Source: Myxococcales bacterium
GTDB lineage: Bacteria; Myxococcota_A; Polyangia; Polyangiales; Polyangiaceae
Assembly: GCA_016191785.1 (NCBI GenBank)
Contig: JACPVJ010000074.1
Span: forward strand, 1-43,746
Length of the DNA stretch: 43,746 bases
Direction of reading: 5' to 3'
In this document: piece by piece, positions 30,890-38,735 of the stretch
Position numbering within the stretch: position 1 is the stretch's first letter
Layout: each line of letters begins with the position of its first letter
Position numbers and translations under genes: made by a program
The notes under the pieces: generated by a model
What the model saw: the letters and a program-made list of their open reading frames with translations, nothing else
Databases searched by the model: none
Told to the model about the DNA's origin: nothing

Positions 30890-31378
30890 ATGAGCGTGCG
30901 CCTCACCTTGCTGGGCCTCGGGCTGGCGACTCTAGCCGCGTGTGATTCGAGCGGTCGGGGGGCCAGCGCGCCGACCGAGGCGCCGCCATCACCCCGCGCG
31001 GTCGAGGTGCCGTCCGCCGTGGCGGCCGAGCCCGCACCCGTAGCGGACGCAACCGTCGCCGCGCCCCAGGTTGCGCCGCAGGCCTACCCGGCTGACGCCG
31101 TCGAGCGCGCGCGTCGCGCCAATTCCGGCAGGGCGTGCCAAGAACTGGTCTACAAGAAGGGCTGCGCCGAGACGCGCACCGGCCGGGTCAAGGTCCGTCT
31201 TTCGCTCGCCGCGACGGGCAAGGTCGAGACCGTCGAGATCGTCGACAACGGAGTGCGCCGCGATCCCGACGTGGTCGAGAAGTGCCTGAAGACCAAGCTG
31301 CCCGAGTGGAGCTTCGACCCGCCCGACGGCGCCGTGCCGACGGTCGAGCTCGAGCTGGTCTTTGCCGACAAGTGTTGA
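30890..31378 (+). CDS. Lipoprotein with TonB/AgmX-like C-terminal domain
   Basis: 162 residues. Lipobox TLAAC (Cys18). A Pro/Ala-rich linker (20-65) leads to a C-terminal domain of about 90 residues: YPADAVERARRANSGRACQE, then GRVKVRLSLAATGKVETVEI and CLKTKLPEWSFDPPDG ending in VELELVF. This is the TonB C-terminal-like alpha/beta fold of the myxobacterial AgmX/PglI family (G-x-V-x-(V/L)-x-(F/L)-x-I-x-x-x-G-x-V...F-x-P). It is in an outer-membrane lipoprotein rather than an inner-membrane TonB, so it may contact a partner by beta-strand pairing. Role unknown. Divergent from the hydrolase gene, 29 nt apart. Confidence 0.7.
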   Translation: MSVRLTLLGLGLATLAACDSSGRGASAPTEAPPSPRAVEVPSAVAAEPAPVADATVAAPQVAPQAYPADAVERARRANSGRACQELVYKKGCAETRTGRVKVRLSLAATGKVETVEIVDNGVRRDPDVVEKCLKTKLPEWSFDPPDGAVPTVELELVFADKC

Positions 31379-31385
31379 TGCCGGC

Positions 31386-31421
31386 TTGACCCGGGGCCCA
31401 GTTCGTCTTATCGCAAAACGA
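31386..31421 (+). promoter_or_regulatory. Promoter and ArsR operator of the arsenic operon
   Basis: TTGACC (31386-31391), 17-nt spacer, TATCGC (31409-31414), then the arsR ATG at 31424. The -10 is embedded in an inverted repeat TCGTCTT (31403-31409), ATCGC, AAAACGA (31415-31421), six of seven bases matched. This is where an ArsR dimer would block RNA polymerase until arsenite binds. The closeness of -10 and ATG implies a very short leader. Confidence 0.6.
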
Positions 31422-31423
31422 CG

Positions 31424-31753
31424 ATGAAGCAGGTGTGCTGCCCACCCCCCGCTGACGCGGCCGATCTGCGCCCGGTGGAAGGGGGCGAGGCGGACGAAGA
31501 GCTGGCCACCCTGGCCAAGGCCCTGGGGCACGCGGCTCGCGTGAAGATCCTGCGCATTTTGGCCAGGAAAGACGCGTGCGTCTGCGGTGACATCGTCGAC
31601 GAGCTTCCGCTCGCGCAGTCCACCGTGTCGCAGCACCTCAAGGTGCTTAAAGAGGCGGGCCTGATCCGCGGCGAGGTCGACGGGCCCCGCGTCTGCTATT
31701 GCCTCGAGCCCCGCACCCTGCGTCGCCTGAAGGCGCTCGTCGGGGCGATTTGA
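31424..31753 (+). CDS. arsR: ArsR-family arsenite-responsive repressor
   Basis: 109 residues. Winged helix: [20 protein letters not shown], then [31 protein letters not shown], and a wing ending VCYCLEP. The C52-x-C54 pair at the start of the DNA-binding helices is the As(III)/Sb(III) site of the ELCVCDL type. An additional Cys pair at the N-terminus (C5, C6) could help bind metalloid. It should repress the operon that follows and release on As(III). First gene of arsR-arsD-arsA-acr3-arsC-arsM, 44 nt ahead of arsD. Confidence 0.95.
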   Translation: MKQVCCPPPADAADLRPVEGGEADEELATLAKALGHAARVKILRILARKDACVCGDIVDELPLAQSTVSQHLKVLKEAGLIRGEVDGPRVCYCLEPRTLRRLKALVGAI

Positions 31754-31797
31754 GCCCCGCTTCCATCGTTCACAGCCGATAACCGAGAGGAACCCCA

Positions 31798-32175
31798 ATG
31801 TCCGTCACCGTCCGCGTCTTCGACCCTGCTCTTTGCTGTTCCACTGGCGTGTGCGGCCCCAGCGTCGACTCCGACCTGGCCCGCTTCGCCGCCGACCTCG
31901 ACTGGCTGAAGCAACAAGGCGTGTCCGTCGAGCGCTTCAACCTGGCGCAGCAACCCGCGGCGTTCGTCGAGCACGCGGCGGTCAAAGAGGCGTTGGCGCG
32001 CGGCAACGAGGTGCTGCCGCTGATCCTGGTCGGCGATCGCATCGCGGTCGAGGGCGCGTACCCATCCCGCGAGACGCTCGCGGCGCTGGCCGGCGTGGTG
32101 GTGAAGAAGCTCGCGGTCGCCAGCGGGTGCTGCGGTCCGAGCACCGACGGCAAGACCAAGACCAGCTGCTGCTGA
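31798..32175 (+). CDS. arsD: ArsD arsenite metallochaperone
   Basis: 125 residues. ArsD carries As(III) from cytosolic thiols to ArsA. The three binding cysteines are C13, C14 and C19 (DPALCCSTGVCGP), equivalent to Cys12/13/18 of E. coli ArsD, and two vicinal pairs are at the C-terminus (C111-C112 and C124-C125), as in the plasmid R773 protein. The thioredoxin-like fold is supported by the LPLILVGDRIAVEGAYPSR cis-Pro region. It precedes arsA by 9 nt, the usual functional pairing. Confidence 0.97.
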   Translation: MSVTVRVFDPALCCSTGVCGPSVDSDLARFAADLDWLKQQGVSVERFNLAQQPAAFVEHAAVKEALARGNEVLPLILVGDRIAVEGAYPSRETLAALAGVVVKKLAVASGCCGPSTDGKTKTSCC

Positions 32176-32184
32176 GGAACAGCC

Positions 32185-33879
32185 ATGCATTTCCTGGAGC
32201 ACGCCCCGCGGAACCTGCTCTTCACCGGGAAAGGGGGCGTGGGCAAGACCAGCGTCGCGTGCGCGACGGCCATCGCGCTCGCCGATAGCGGGCGTCGTGT
32301 GCTCTTGGTCAGCACCGACCCCGCGTCGAATCTGAGCGAGGTGCTCGAGACCGAGCTTGGCTCCGAGCCTCGCGCGATCGCGGGCGTCGCCGGGCTCTCG
32401 GCGATGGACGTCGATCCCGAGGCGCTCGCGCACGCTTATCGTGAGCGACGGGTCGGTCCGTACCGGGGCGTTCTGCCCGACGCGGCGGTGCGCAGCATCG
32501 AAGAGCAGCTCTCGGGCGCGTGCACGGTCGAGATCGCCGCCTTCGACGAGTTCGCGAAGCTGCTCGGCGGCGAGGCCAGCGAGTGGGACCACGTGGTGTT
32601 CGACACGGCGCCCACCGGTCACACGTTGCGCCTCCTGGAATTGCCCGCCGCCTGGGCCGACTTCCTCGCGGCCAGTGCCGGTGGGACGTCGTGTCTCGGA
32701 CCGCTGGCGGGCCTCGAAGCGCAGCAGAAGCTCTATCAGGCCACGCGTTCCGCGCTGCAAGACTCGACCCGAAGCGCGCTCTACCTGGTGGCGCGCGCCG
32801 ACCGCGGATCGCTCGGCGAAGCCGCCCGGACTCAACACGAGCTCTCCGAGCTAGGCGTCGGCTGCCGCGGGCTGATCGTGAACGGCGTGTTCAGCGCTCA
32901 GGCGGCGAGTGATCCCTTCGCACGAGCGCTCGAGGCGAAACATGGACGTGCGCTGAGCGAGCTGCCCCTCGGCCTGCGAGCGCTGCCGCGAAGCGAGCTG
33001 CCGCTGATCGCCAGCTCGCTGCTCGGTGCGGCCGCGCTGCGCGCGCTCTTCACGCCGGCCGTCGCCGCTGTCGCCCCGAGCCCGACCGCGATCGCCGCGC
33101 TGCCGGGGCTCGCGGATCTGATGCCCGCCCTCGAAGCCGGCGGCCATGGCGTGATCATGACCATGGGAAAGGGCGGCGTGGGCAAGACCACCCTCGCGGC
33201 GCGCATCGCCCGCGAGCTCGCGCGGCGTGGCCACGCGGTGCGCTTGACCACAACCGATCCAGCGGCGCACATCGCCGAGGCGATGGGTGAGGCCGTCGCG
33301 AACGTCTCGGTCAGCCGCATCGACCCCGCGGTCGAGACGCGCGGCTACGCCGAAGAGGTGATGCGTACCGCCGGCGCAGCGCTGGACGTCGCGGGCCGCG
33401 CGCTGCTCGCGGAAGAGCTGAAGAGCCCGTGCACCGAGGAGATTGCCGTGTTTCGCGCGTTCGCGCGGACGGTGAACGCCGGTCAGCAGGGCTTCGTGGT
33501 GATCGACACCGCGCCCACCGGACACACTTTGCTGTTGCTCGACGCCGCCGAGTCGTACCACCGGCAGGTCGCCCGGGTGGAGGGCAGCGCGCCCGAAGAG
33601 GTGCGTCGCCTCTTGCCGCGCCTGCGCGATCCTGCGTTCACCAAGATCGTGCTGGTCACCTTGCCGGAGGCCACGCCGGTGCACGAGGCGGCGGCGCTCG
33701 ATCGCGACCTCGAGCGCGCCGGGATCCGTCCGGTGGCCTGGGTGATCAACCAGAGCCTCGCCCCGCTCGCGCTGACCGATCCGGTGTTGCTCGCGCGCCG
33801 CGCCGGCGAGGCGCGGTTCCACGCCGAGGTGCAGGCGCTCGCGCCGCGCGTCGCCCTGGTGCCCTGGGAGCCAGAGTGA
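32185..33879 (+). CDS. arsA: ArsA arsenite-translocating ATPase, two-domain
   Basis: 564 residues made of two homologous halves. P-loops are GKGGVGKTS (15-23) and GKGGVGKTT (328-336). Each half has the [12 protein letters not shown] signal-transduction motif. The metalloid-site cysteines are C113 ([10 protein letters not shown]), C170 (GGTSCLGP) and C416 ([10 protein letters not shown]), matching Cys113/172/422 of R773 ArsA. It hydrolyses ATP when loaded with As(III) from ArsD and energises the membrane exporter. GTGA overlap with the exporter gene. Length is that of the full double enzyme (about 583), so it is not a single-domain GET3-like form. Confidence 0.97.
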   Translation: MHFLEHAPRNLLFTGKGGVGKTSVACATAIALADSGRRVLLVSTDPASNLSEVLETELGSEPRAIAGVAGLSAMDVDPEALAHAYRERRVGPYRGVLPDAAVRSIEEQLSGACTVEIAAFDEFAKLLGGEASEWDHVVFDTAPTGHTLRLLELPAAWADFLAASAGGTSCLGPLAGLEAQQKLYQATRSALQDSTRSALYLVARADRGSLGEAARTQHELSELGVGCRGLIVNGVFSAQAASDPFARALEAKHGRALSELPLGLRALPRSELPLIASSLLGAAALRALFTPAVAAVAPSPTAIAALPGLADLMPALEAGGHGVIMTMGKGGVGKTTLAARIARELARRGHAVRLTTTDPAAHIAEAMGEAVANVSVSRIDPAVETRGYAEEVMRTAGAALDVAGRALLAEELKSPCTEEIAVFRAFARTVNAGQQGFVVIDTAPTGHTLLLLDAAESYHRQVARVEGSAPEEVRRLLPRLRDPAFTKIVLVTLPEATPVHEAAALDRDLERAGIRPVAWVINQSLAPLALTDPVLLARRAGEARFHAEVQALAPRVALVPWEPE

Positions 33880-34934
33880 GCACGTCCGGCTTGCTCGGCA
33901 AGCTCTCGTTCCTGGACCGCTACCTGACGCTCTGGATCTTCGCGGCCATGGGCCTGGGCGTGGGCCTCGGGTTTGCGGCTCCCGGGGTACCGAAGCTGCT
34001 CGAGCGACTGAGCGTCGGGACGACGTCGATCCCCATCGCCATCGGCCTGGTCCTGATGATGTACCCGCCGCTGGCCAAGGTCCGCTATGAAGAGCTGGGC
34101 AAGGTCTTCCGGAACCGGCGCGTCCTGGCCCTGAGCCTAGTGCAGAACTGGGTCCTGGGCCCGCTCCTGATGTTCGGGCTCGCGGTCGTGTTCCTGCGCG
34201 ATCGCCCAGACTACATGCTGGGCCTGATCTTGATCGGCCTGGCGCGCTGCATCGCCATGGTGATCGTGTGGAACGACCTGGCCAAGGGCGACACCGAGTA
34301 CTGCGCGGGCCTGGTCGCGTTCAACTCGATCTTCCAGGTGCTGTTCTTCTCGGTCTACGCCTGGTTCTTCGCGACGCTGCTCCCGACCTGGCTGGGCCTC
34401 ACGGGCGCTGTCGTCGACATCAGCGTAGCCGAGATCGCCAAGAGCGTGGCCATCTATCTCGGCATCCCGTTCGCTGCTGGCTTCGGCACCCGACGGCTCC
34501 TGGTCGGTGCTCGGGGTCGCGAGTGGTACGAGACGCGGTTCGTGCCGCGCATCAGCCCCATCACCCTGGTGTCGCTGCTGTTCACCATCGTGGTGATGTT
34601 CTCGCTCAAAGGCGAGACCATCGTGCAACTGCCTCTCGACGTGCTGCGGATCGCGCTGCCGCTCTTGATCTACTTCGTCGTGATGTTCGCGATTTCGTTC
34701 TTCATGAGCAAGCGCGTGGGCGCGACCTACGCAGAGTCGGCGACGCTGTCGTTCACGGCTGCCAGTAACAATTTCGAGCTGGCCATCGCGGTGGCCATCG
34801 CCAGCTTCGGCATCCACAGCGGCGCGGCCTTCGCCGCAGTGATCGGCCCCCTGGTCGAGGTGCCGGTGCTGATCGGGCTGGTGAACGTGGCGCTCTGGGC
34901 CCAGCGTCGGTACTTTCGGAGCGCCGCCGCATGA
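33876..34934 (+). CDS. acr3: Acr3-family arsenite exporter
   Basis: 352 residues from the GTG at 33876, which overlaps the arsA stop by 4 nt. Ten hydrophobic segments are visible. Acr3 hallmarks are [17 protein letters not shown] (first repeat), [19 protein letters not shown] (with the essential Cys in the fourth segment), [17 protein letters not shown] and [17 protein letters not shown] in the ninth segment. It exports As(OH)3 in antiport with protons and may be driven by ArsA. It is the Acr3 rather than the ArsB type, although some call either arsB. Overlaps arsC (ATGA). Confidence 0.97.
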   Translation: MSTSGLLGKLSFLDRYLTLWIFAAMGLGVGLGFAAPGVPKLLERLSVGTTSIPIAIGLVLMMYPPLAKVRYEELGKVFRNRRVLALSLVQNWVLGPLLMFGLAVVFLRDRPDYMLGLILIGLARCIAMVIVWNDLAKGDTEYCAGLVAFNSIFQVLFFSVYAWFFATLLPTWLGLTGAVVDISVAEIAKSVAIYLGIPFAAGFGTRRLLVGARGREWYETRFVPRISPITLVSLLFTIVVMFSLKGETIVQLPLDVLRIALPLLIYFVVMFAISFFMSKRVGATYAESATLSFTAASNNFELAIAVAIASFGIHSGAAFAAVIGPLVEVPVLIGLVNVALWAQRRYFRSAAA

Positions 34935-35359
34935 AAGACAGCATCCTGTTCCTGTGTGTCGCCAACTCGGCGCGGAGTCAGATGGCCGAGGGGCTGGGGC
35001 GCATGATCTTCGGCGAGCGTGTGGCCGTGCAGAGCGCGGGCAGCGCGCCGTCCAAGGTGAACCCCTACGCCGTCGAGGTGATGCGCGAGCTCGGGGTCGA
35101 CCTCGCCAGCCATCACTCCAAGTCGGTGCAGACCATCGACCCTGCGGCCGTGGGCACGGTGATCACGCTCTGCGCGGAAGAGGTCTGCCCGGTGTTCCTG
35201 GGAAGCGCGCGGCGCCTGCACTGGCCGATCCCCGATCCGGCCAGCGACGACCCGAGCCTGGGTCGGGACGAGATGCTGGCGCGGTTTCGGACCGCGCGAG
35301 ACACGATCCGCGGAATGCTCGAGCGCTTCGCGCGGGAAGGAATGGGAGACCAGACATGA
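34931..35359 (+). CDS. arsC: Arsenate reductase, low-molecular-weight phosphatase type
   Basis: 142 residues. PTP loop CVANSAR (C9-x5-R15) followed by SQMAEG, and the DPASDDP acid loop. The redox cysteines are C9, C81 (ITLCAEE) and C86 (EVCPVF), the relay of thioredoxin-coupled ArsC of the Staphylococcus/Bacillus class, with slightly shorter spacing (Cys10/82/89 in S. aureus). It reduces As(V) to As(III) for export by Acr3 or methylation by ArsM. Overlaps both neighbours by 4 nt. Confidence 0.95.
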   Translation: MKDSILFLCVANSARSQMAEGLGRMIFGERVAVQSAGSAPSKVNPYAVEVMRELGVDLASHHSKSVQTIDPAAVGTVITLCAEEVCPVFLGSARRLHWPIPDPASDDPSLGRDEMLARFRTARDTIRGMLERFAREGMGDQT

Positions 35360-36141
35360 GCGACCCATCGGACGATCGAGTGCGCAGAGAGGTGCGCGAG
35401 CAATACGGCAAGGTCGCGCGAGGCACCGAGTCGGGGTGCTCGCCGGGCTGCTGTGGTCCTGGGGCCAGCGCGAGCCTGGCCCTGGGTTATTCCGAGGCCG
35501 ACCTGAGCGCGGTGCCCGAGGGCGCGAACATGGGCCTGGGCTGTGGCAACCCCCAGGCCATCGCCGCGCTCCGGCCCGGCGAAACGGTGCTCGATCTGGG
35601 CGCGGGAGGCGGCTTCGACTGCTTTCTGGCAGCGAGGCAGGTGGGTCCCAGCGGTAAGGTGATCGGCGTCGACATGACACCGGACATGGTGTCGAAGGCC
35701 CGCGCAAACGCGCAGAAGCTCGAGCTCGAGCTCGAGAACGTGGACTTCCGCCTGGGTGAAATCGAGCACCTGCCGGTCGCCGACGCCAGCGTCGACGTGA
35801 TCCTGTCCAACTGCGTGATCAACCTGAGCCCCGACAAGCGCGCGGTGTTCGAAGATGCGTTCCGCGTGCTGAGGCCCGGCGGTCGGCTCGCCATCTCGGA
35901 CGTGGTCACGGTGAAGCCGCTCCCCGACGCCCTGCTGAACGACGTCGCAGCGCTCACGGGGTGCGTGGCGGGCGCGGCCAGCGTCGACACGGTGCAGGCG
36001 CTGCTTCGCGTGACGGGCTTCGAGCAGATCCGCGTCGCGGTGAAGCCCGAGAGCCGCGAGTTCATCAAGGACTGGCTGCCGGGCTCCGGGGTCGAGGACT
36101 ACGTCGCGTCGGCCAGCATCGAAGCGGTGAAGCCGCGCTGA
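35356..36141 (+). CDS. arsM: ArsM arsenite S-adenosylmethionine methyltransferase
   Basis: 261 residues from the ATG at 35356 (overlap with arsC stop). The SAM site is [13 protein letters not shown] (78-90) and [14 protein letters not shown]. Arsenic-binding cysteines are C63 (MGLGCGNP), C153 ([11 protein letters not shown]) and C203 (TGCVAGA), the three-Cys set of ArsM/AS3MT, with a further C89. An extra Cys cluster lies near the N-terminus ([10 protein letters not shown], 27-36). It methylates As(III) to mono-, di- and trimethyl species. Length is shorter than CmArsM (about 370) and close to bacterial ArsM (about 260-280). Last gene of the operon. Confidence 0.96.
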   Translation: MSDPSDDRVRREVREQYGKVARGTESGCSPGCCGPGASASLALGYSEADLSAVPEGANMGLGCGNPQAIAALRPGETVLDLGAGGGFDCFLAARQVGPSGKVIGVDMTPDMVSKARANAQKLELELENVDFRLGEIEHLPVADASVDVILSNCVINLSPDKRAVFEDAFRVLRPGGRLAISDVVTVKPLPDALLNDVAALTGCVAGAASVDTVQALLRVTGFEQIRVAVKPESREFIKDWLPGSGVEDYVASASIEAVKPR

Positions 36142-36174
36142 GCGGGGGGCGCACGCTTCCGCTGACCGAGCGAG

Positions 36175-36801
36175 TCAGAACCGCCAGGTCGCGCCGATCG
36201 TGCCGCCCCGCCGCAGCGGCGTCAGCGTCAGACTGACCGCGGGGGGCGAGTCTGGCAGGCGAGGGCGGTCATGGGCGTCGATCAGCGAGTCGGCCACGGC
36301 CCCGGCGTACATGAACAGAACGAGAGCGGTCGCCGCATCGGCGCAGGTGGCGATCTCCTCCCCAGTGTCGGGGTCGCGGCGGTCGTGGCAGTCGACTTCG
36401 GCAAACGCCGCAACACCCGCCGCCGTCGCTCCCAGCCGCAGCCCCACGCTCCCGAGCGCCCGCCAACCGCGTCCGTGGGCGCCGTGAACGAGCGGACCGC
36501 CGAGCCCGTATGCGCCGATCCAAACGGCCAGCTGCCACACCCGTTCGTCGCTGCTCGTCAGCAGAAACGCAAGGCTCGTCGCATCAGTCACGTTCACTTG
36601 CCAGCCGTACCAGTACGGCGGGCCGTACCGCGGCGGCGGCTCCGGGACCTGCACCTCTGGCGCGTCAGGCTCCCCGGCGCGATCGGCACGTCGCTCCATC
36701 GAGCTCTCGCGCGGCTCGGCCAGCGTCGCGCCCGGCATCGACGCGACAGCGAGCGCGCAGAGCGCAATCGCGCGATGAAACCCACCCCCAACCCGGTTCA
36801 C
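36175..36801 (-). CDS. Exported/membrane protein of unknown function
   Basis: 208 residues from the GTG at 36801, which overlaps the stop of the zinc-ribbon gene (GTGA) and opens a signal peptide (FHRAIALCALAVASMPGATLA). The mature part has a Pro-rich segment (VPEPPPRYGPPYWYGWQ) and then three or four moderately hydrophobic stretches (TSLAFLLTSSDE, VWQLAVWIGAYGLGGPLVHG, LGATAAGVAAFAEVDCHD, CADAATALVLFMYAGAVADS), ending in a strand-like VSLTLTPLRRGGTIGATWRF. A Cys pair (VDCHDRRDPDTGEEIATCAD) is probably disulfide-bonded. I recall similar proteins in myxobacteria but no function. Tail-to-tail with arsM. Confidence 0.6.
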   Translation of the reverse strand: MNRVGGGFHRAIALCALAVASMPGATLAEPRESSMERRADRAGEPDAPEVQVPEPPPRYGPPYWYGWQVNVTDATSLAFLLTSSDERVWQLAVWIGAYGLGGPLVHGAHGRGWRALGSVGLRLGATAAGVAAFAEVDCHDRRDPDTGEEIATCADAATALVLFMYAGAVADSLIDAHDRPRLPDSPPAVSLTLTPLRRGGTIGATWRF

Positions 36802-37103
36802 CGATAACCCTTCGCCGGGCCTTGGGAGCCGTCCACCAGTCGGATGCCCGCGGCGGGATCGGGCTCGAGCTGATCGAGGTCGCTCGCCCAGAGCTCCGAG
36901 AAGCCGCACCCGGCGCAGATCCAGGCGACCAGGTGACCGACGCGCGCGGTCTTCGAGTCGAGCCAGCCGGTGTCGCCGGTCTTCTGCTTGTAGGCCAGGT
37001 GAAGCGGCAGCGTACCCGGGGCGTACTCGTAGACCGTCTGCAGCGGGTCGATGATCCAGAGCTTCTTGCCCGCGCACTTGGGGCACGTCTTCGAGTTCTT
37101 CAC
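36798..37103 (-). CDS. Small zinc-ribbon protein
   Basis: 101 residues from the GTG at 37103 (GTGA overlap with the VOC gene stop); an ATG five codons upstream is possible but overlaps more. CPKC (about residues 7-10) and CAGC (about 64-67) form one split zinc ribbon with ICAGCGFSELW. Between them is a hydrophilic segment with KKLWIIDPLQTVYEYAPGTL. No family name recognised. It is coupled on both sides, so the VOC, zinc-ribbon and membrane proteins are made together. Confidence 0.65.
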   Translation of the reverse strand: MKNSKTCPKCAGKKLWIIDPLQTVYEYAPGTLPLHLAYKQKTGDTGWLDSKTARVGHLVAWICAGCGFSELWASDLDQLEPDPAAGIRLVDGSQGPAKGYR

Positions 37104-37450
37104 CCGACCGCCGTCCACACCCCGAGCTCGTTGCCCGACGGGTCCAAGAACTGGAAGCGCTTGCCGCCCGGGAACTCGTGATGCTCGGTGATGGTGGCGC
37201 CGGCGGCCTTCACGGCCGACTCGCTCGCCGTGAGGTCCTCTGAATAGAGCACGACCAGCGTGCCGCCGCGTGGCGGCGCGAGCTCGACCTTGCGTAGGCC
37301 GCCGCTGACCCCCGCGCCCTGGATGTCGGCGTAGTCGGGTCCGTAGTCGATGAAGGTCCAGCCGAAGACCGCGGCGTAGAAGGCCTTGGCGCGCCCGATG
37401 TCGGTGACGGGCAGCTCGATGAAGTCGAATCGGTGGTGGCGCTCGGACAT
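37100..37450 (-). CDS. VOC/glyoxalase-fold protein
   Basis: 116 residues. Begins HHRFDFIELPVTDIGRAKAF, then YAAVFGWTFIDYGPDYADI, and ends FPGGKRFQFLDPSGNELGVW, the standard order of a glyoxalase/bleomycin-resistance (VOC) domain, here one domain of the pair that makes the dimer. The metal ligand positions look to hold His/Glu (HRFDFIE and GNELGVW). Substrate unknown. It heads the three-gene coupled unit with the zinc-ribbon and membrane proteins. Confidence 0.88.
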   Translation of the reverse strand: MSERHHRFDFIELPVTDIGRAKAFYAAVFGWTFIDYGPDYADIQGAGVSGGLRKVELAPPRGGTLVVLYSEDLTASESAVKAAGATITEHHEFPGGKRFQFLDPSGNELGVWTAVG

Positions 37451-37493
37451 GGCCAGACGCTACGCCGAGTCGGCTGCCGGGATCCAGCCGCAG

Positions 37494-38249
37494 TCAGGTC
37501 GCCGGCCGGGGCAGGTGGCCTCGTACCAGGAACCCCCGCCGCTCGAAGCGGAAGACCTCACGCCGGAAGAAGTCGCGTCGGCTCACTTCGACCTCCGTCC
37601 GGGTTGCGACCGAGTGCCAGGTCTCGAGCCCCCGCGGCTTGGTCTGGGCGAACGCCGCGGGATCGAGCACCGCCACCGCCGTACCGCGCTCTGGGTCGCG
37701 CGCCGACGAATAGCAAAACGCGCCGGCCCGGGTCGCTCGCAGGTCGCGGCCCAGGCGCTGCGTGGTCGCGTAGCTGGTCTTGGAGGCGAGCCGCGCGGCC
37801 AGCTTCGAGAACGGCGGTCGCGTCAGGTCGACCCCGCGCGGGGTGCGGATCGAGGCCTGGAAGGCCGTGAGATCTTGCGACAAGCGCGGGATCTTCGCGT
37901 GCGTCCCCTCGAGGAACAGCAGGCGATAGTAGGCGACCTCGGCGAACGCGGTGCGAAGCTGCTTGGCCCCGTACCAGATGCCACGCTCGAAGCGCGACCC
38001 GAAGCGCGAGCCGTGTCGCAACGGTGGATAGCGGAAGGGCGTCGCGAGCAGGTAGTGAAGTCGCTTGGTGTCGGCAGCCAGTGGGGGCTTGCTCTTCTCG
38101 AGCAGCTCTTCCAGGAGCCGCTGCTCCTCGTCGGAGTCCACCAGCTTCCGGGTCGAGATCAGGTGCTGGCCTTCGACCACGCGCCAGGCATCGAACGCCA
38201 GTCGACGGACGTACCGCTCGCCGTCGAGCTCTTCCCACGGCCCGCCCAC
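37494..38249 (-). CDS. RES-domain toxin
   Basis: 251 residues. RES toxins of RES/Xre modules degrade NAD+. Landmarks are the Arg of AWRVVEGQHL near the start, the Tyr/Glu motif WYGAKQLRTAFAEVAYYRL and the Ser region GAFCYSSARDPERGTAVAVLD, supplying the R, E and S after which the family is named. The intervening stretch is about 60 residues longer than in small RES toxins. It follows the Xre-type antitoxin gene by 2 nt, the usual antitoxin-first order. Confidence 0.87.
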   Translation of the reverse strand: MGGPWEELDGERYVRRLAFDAWRVVEGQHLISTRKLVDSDEEQRLLEELLEKSKPPLAADTKRLHYLLATPFRYPPLRHGSRFGSRFERGIWYGAKQLRTAFAEVAYYRLLFLEGTHAKIPRLSQDLTAFQASIRTPRGVDLTRPPFSKLAARLASKTSYATTQRLGRDLRATRAGAFCYSSARDPERGTAVAVLDPAAFAQTKPRGLETWHSVATRTEVEVSRRDFFRREVFRFERRGFLVRGHLPRPAT

Positions 38250-38251
38250 GC

Positions 38252-38626
38252 TCAGGACTCTCCGCGCAGCGCGTCCAGATACTCGACCACGCGCACCAGC
38301 CCGTCCACGCGCGCGATCAGCACGCTCGGCACGCCGACGAGATGATCGTTCTCGGCGTGCAGCCAGGCGCGCGCGGCGTCGGCGTCGCCGCCCACGATGG
38401 AATCCAAGCTGCGGAAGGCCCGCAAGAACAAGAGCGCCAGCTCACCCTCTTTGCTCGCCGGATCCACCTGACGGCGTTTGCCCAGGCGTGACAGCGAGGC
38501 AGCGCTCACACCGAGCACGGTCGCCAGCTCACGCTGCGAGAGCCCGAGGCGCTCGGCGGCGCGGAGCGTGGCGCGAGTGAGCACGGCGGCCGCTTGGGGC
38601 GCCGCTTGGGGTCTTGCCAAACTCAT
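38252..38626 (-). CDS. Xre/MbcA/ParS-type antitoxin
   Basis: 124 residues. The N-terminal HTH-like region (AAVLTRATLRAAERLGLSQRELATVLGVSAASLSRL) is followed by the MbcA/ParS/Xre C-terminal domain (GELALLFLRAFRSLDSIVGG, then AARAWLHAENDHLVGVP), whose AxxWLxxxNxxLxGxxP pattern is diagnostic. This half contacts the RES toxin. It should also autoregulate. A plausible promoter lies directly upstream on the minus strand. Confidence 0.9.
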   Translation of the reverse strand: MSLARPQAAPQAAAVLTRATLRAAERLGLSQRELATVLGVSAASLSRLGKRRQVDPASKEGELALLFLRAFRSLDSIVGGDADAARAWLHAENDHLVGVPSVLIARVDGLVRVVEYLDALRGES

Positions 38627-38630
38627 CAGA

Positions 38631-38663
38631 TGAAAGGATAACCAACGGTCATTTCAGGTGCAA
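38631..38663 (-). promoter_or_regulatory. Candidate promoter and operator for the Xre/RES pair
   Basis: Minus strand TTGCAC (38663-38658), 17-nt spacer, TATCCT (38640-38635), then the antitoxin ATG at 38626. On the plus strand TGAAA (38631-38635) and TTTCA (38652-38656) are the ends of a 26-nt inverted arrangement over the -10 and spacer, a possible autorepression site. Both hexamers are moderate matches only. The rest of the gap up to the GH13 stop (38664-38735) shows nothing else. Confidence 0.4.
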
Positions 38664-38735
38664 CTGCGCGGCGGGCGGGCTCTCGATCTCGAACCGCTTG
38701 CCGCGAGCGGGCGAGGGCGCGGCAGAGCCCGCTCG

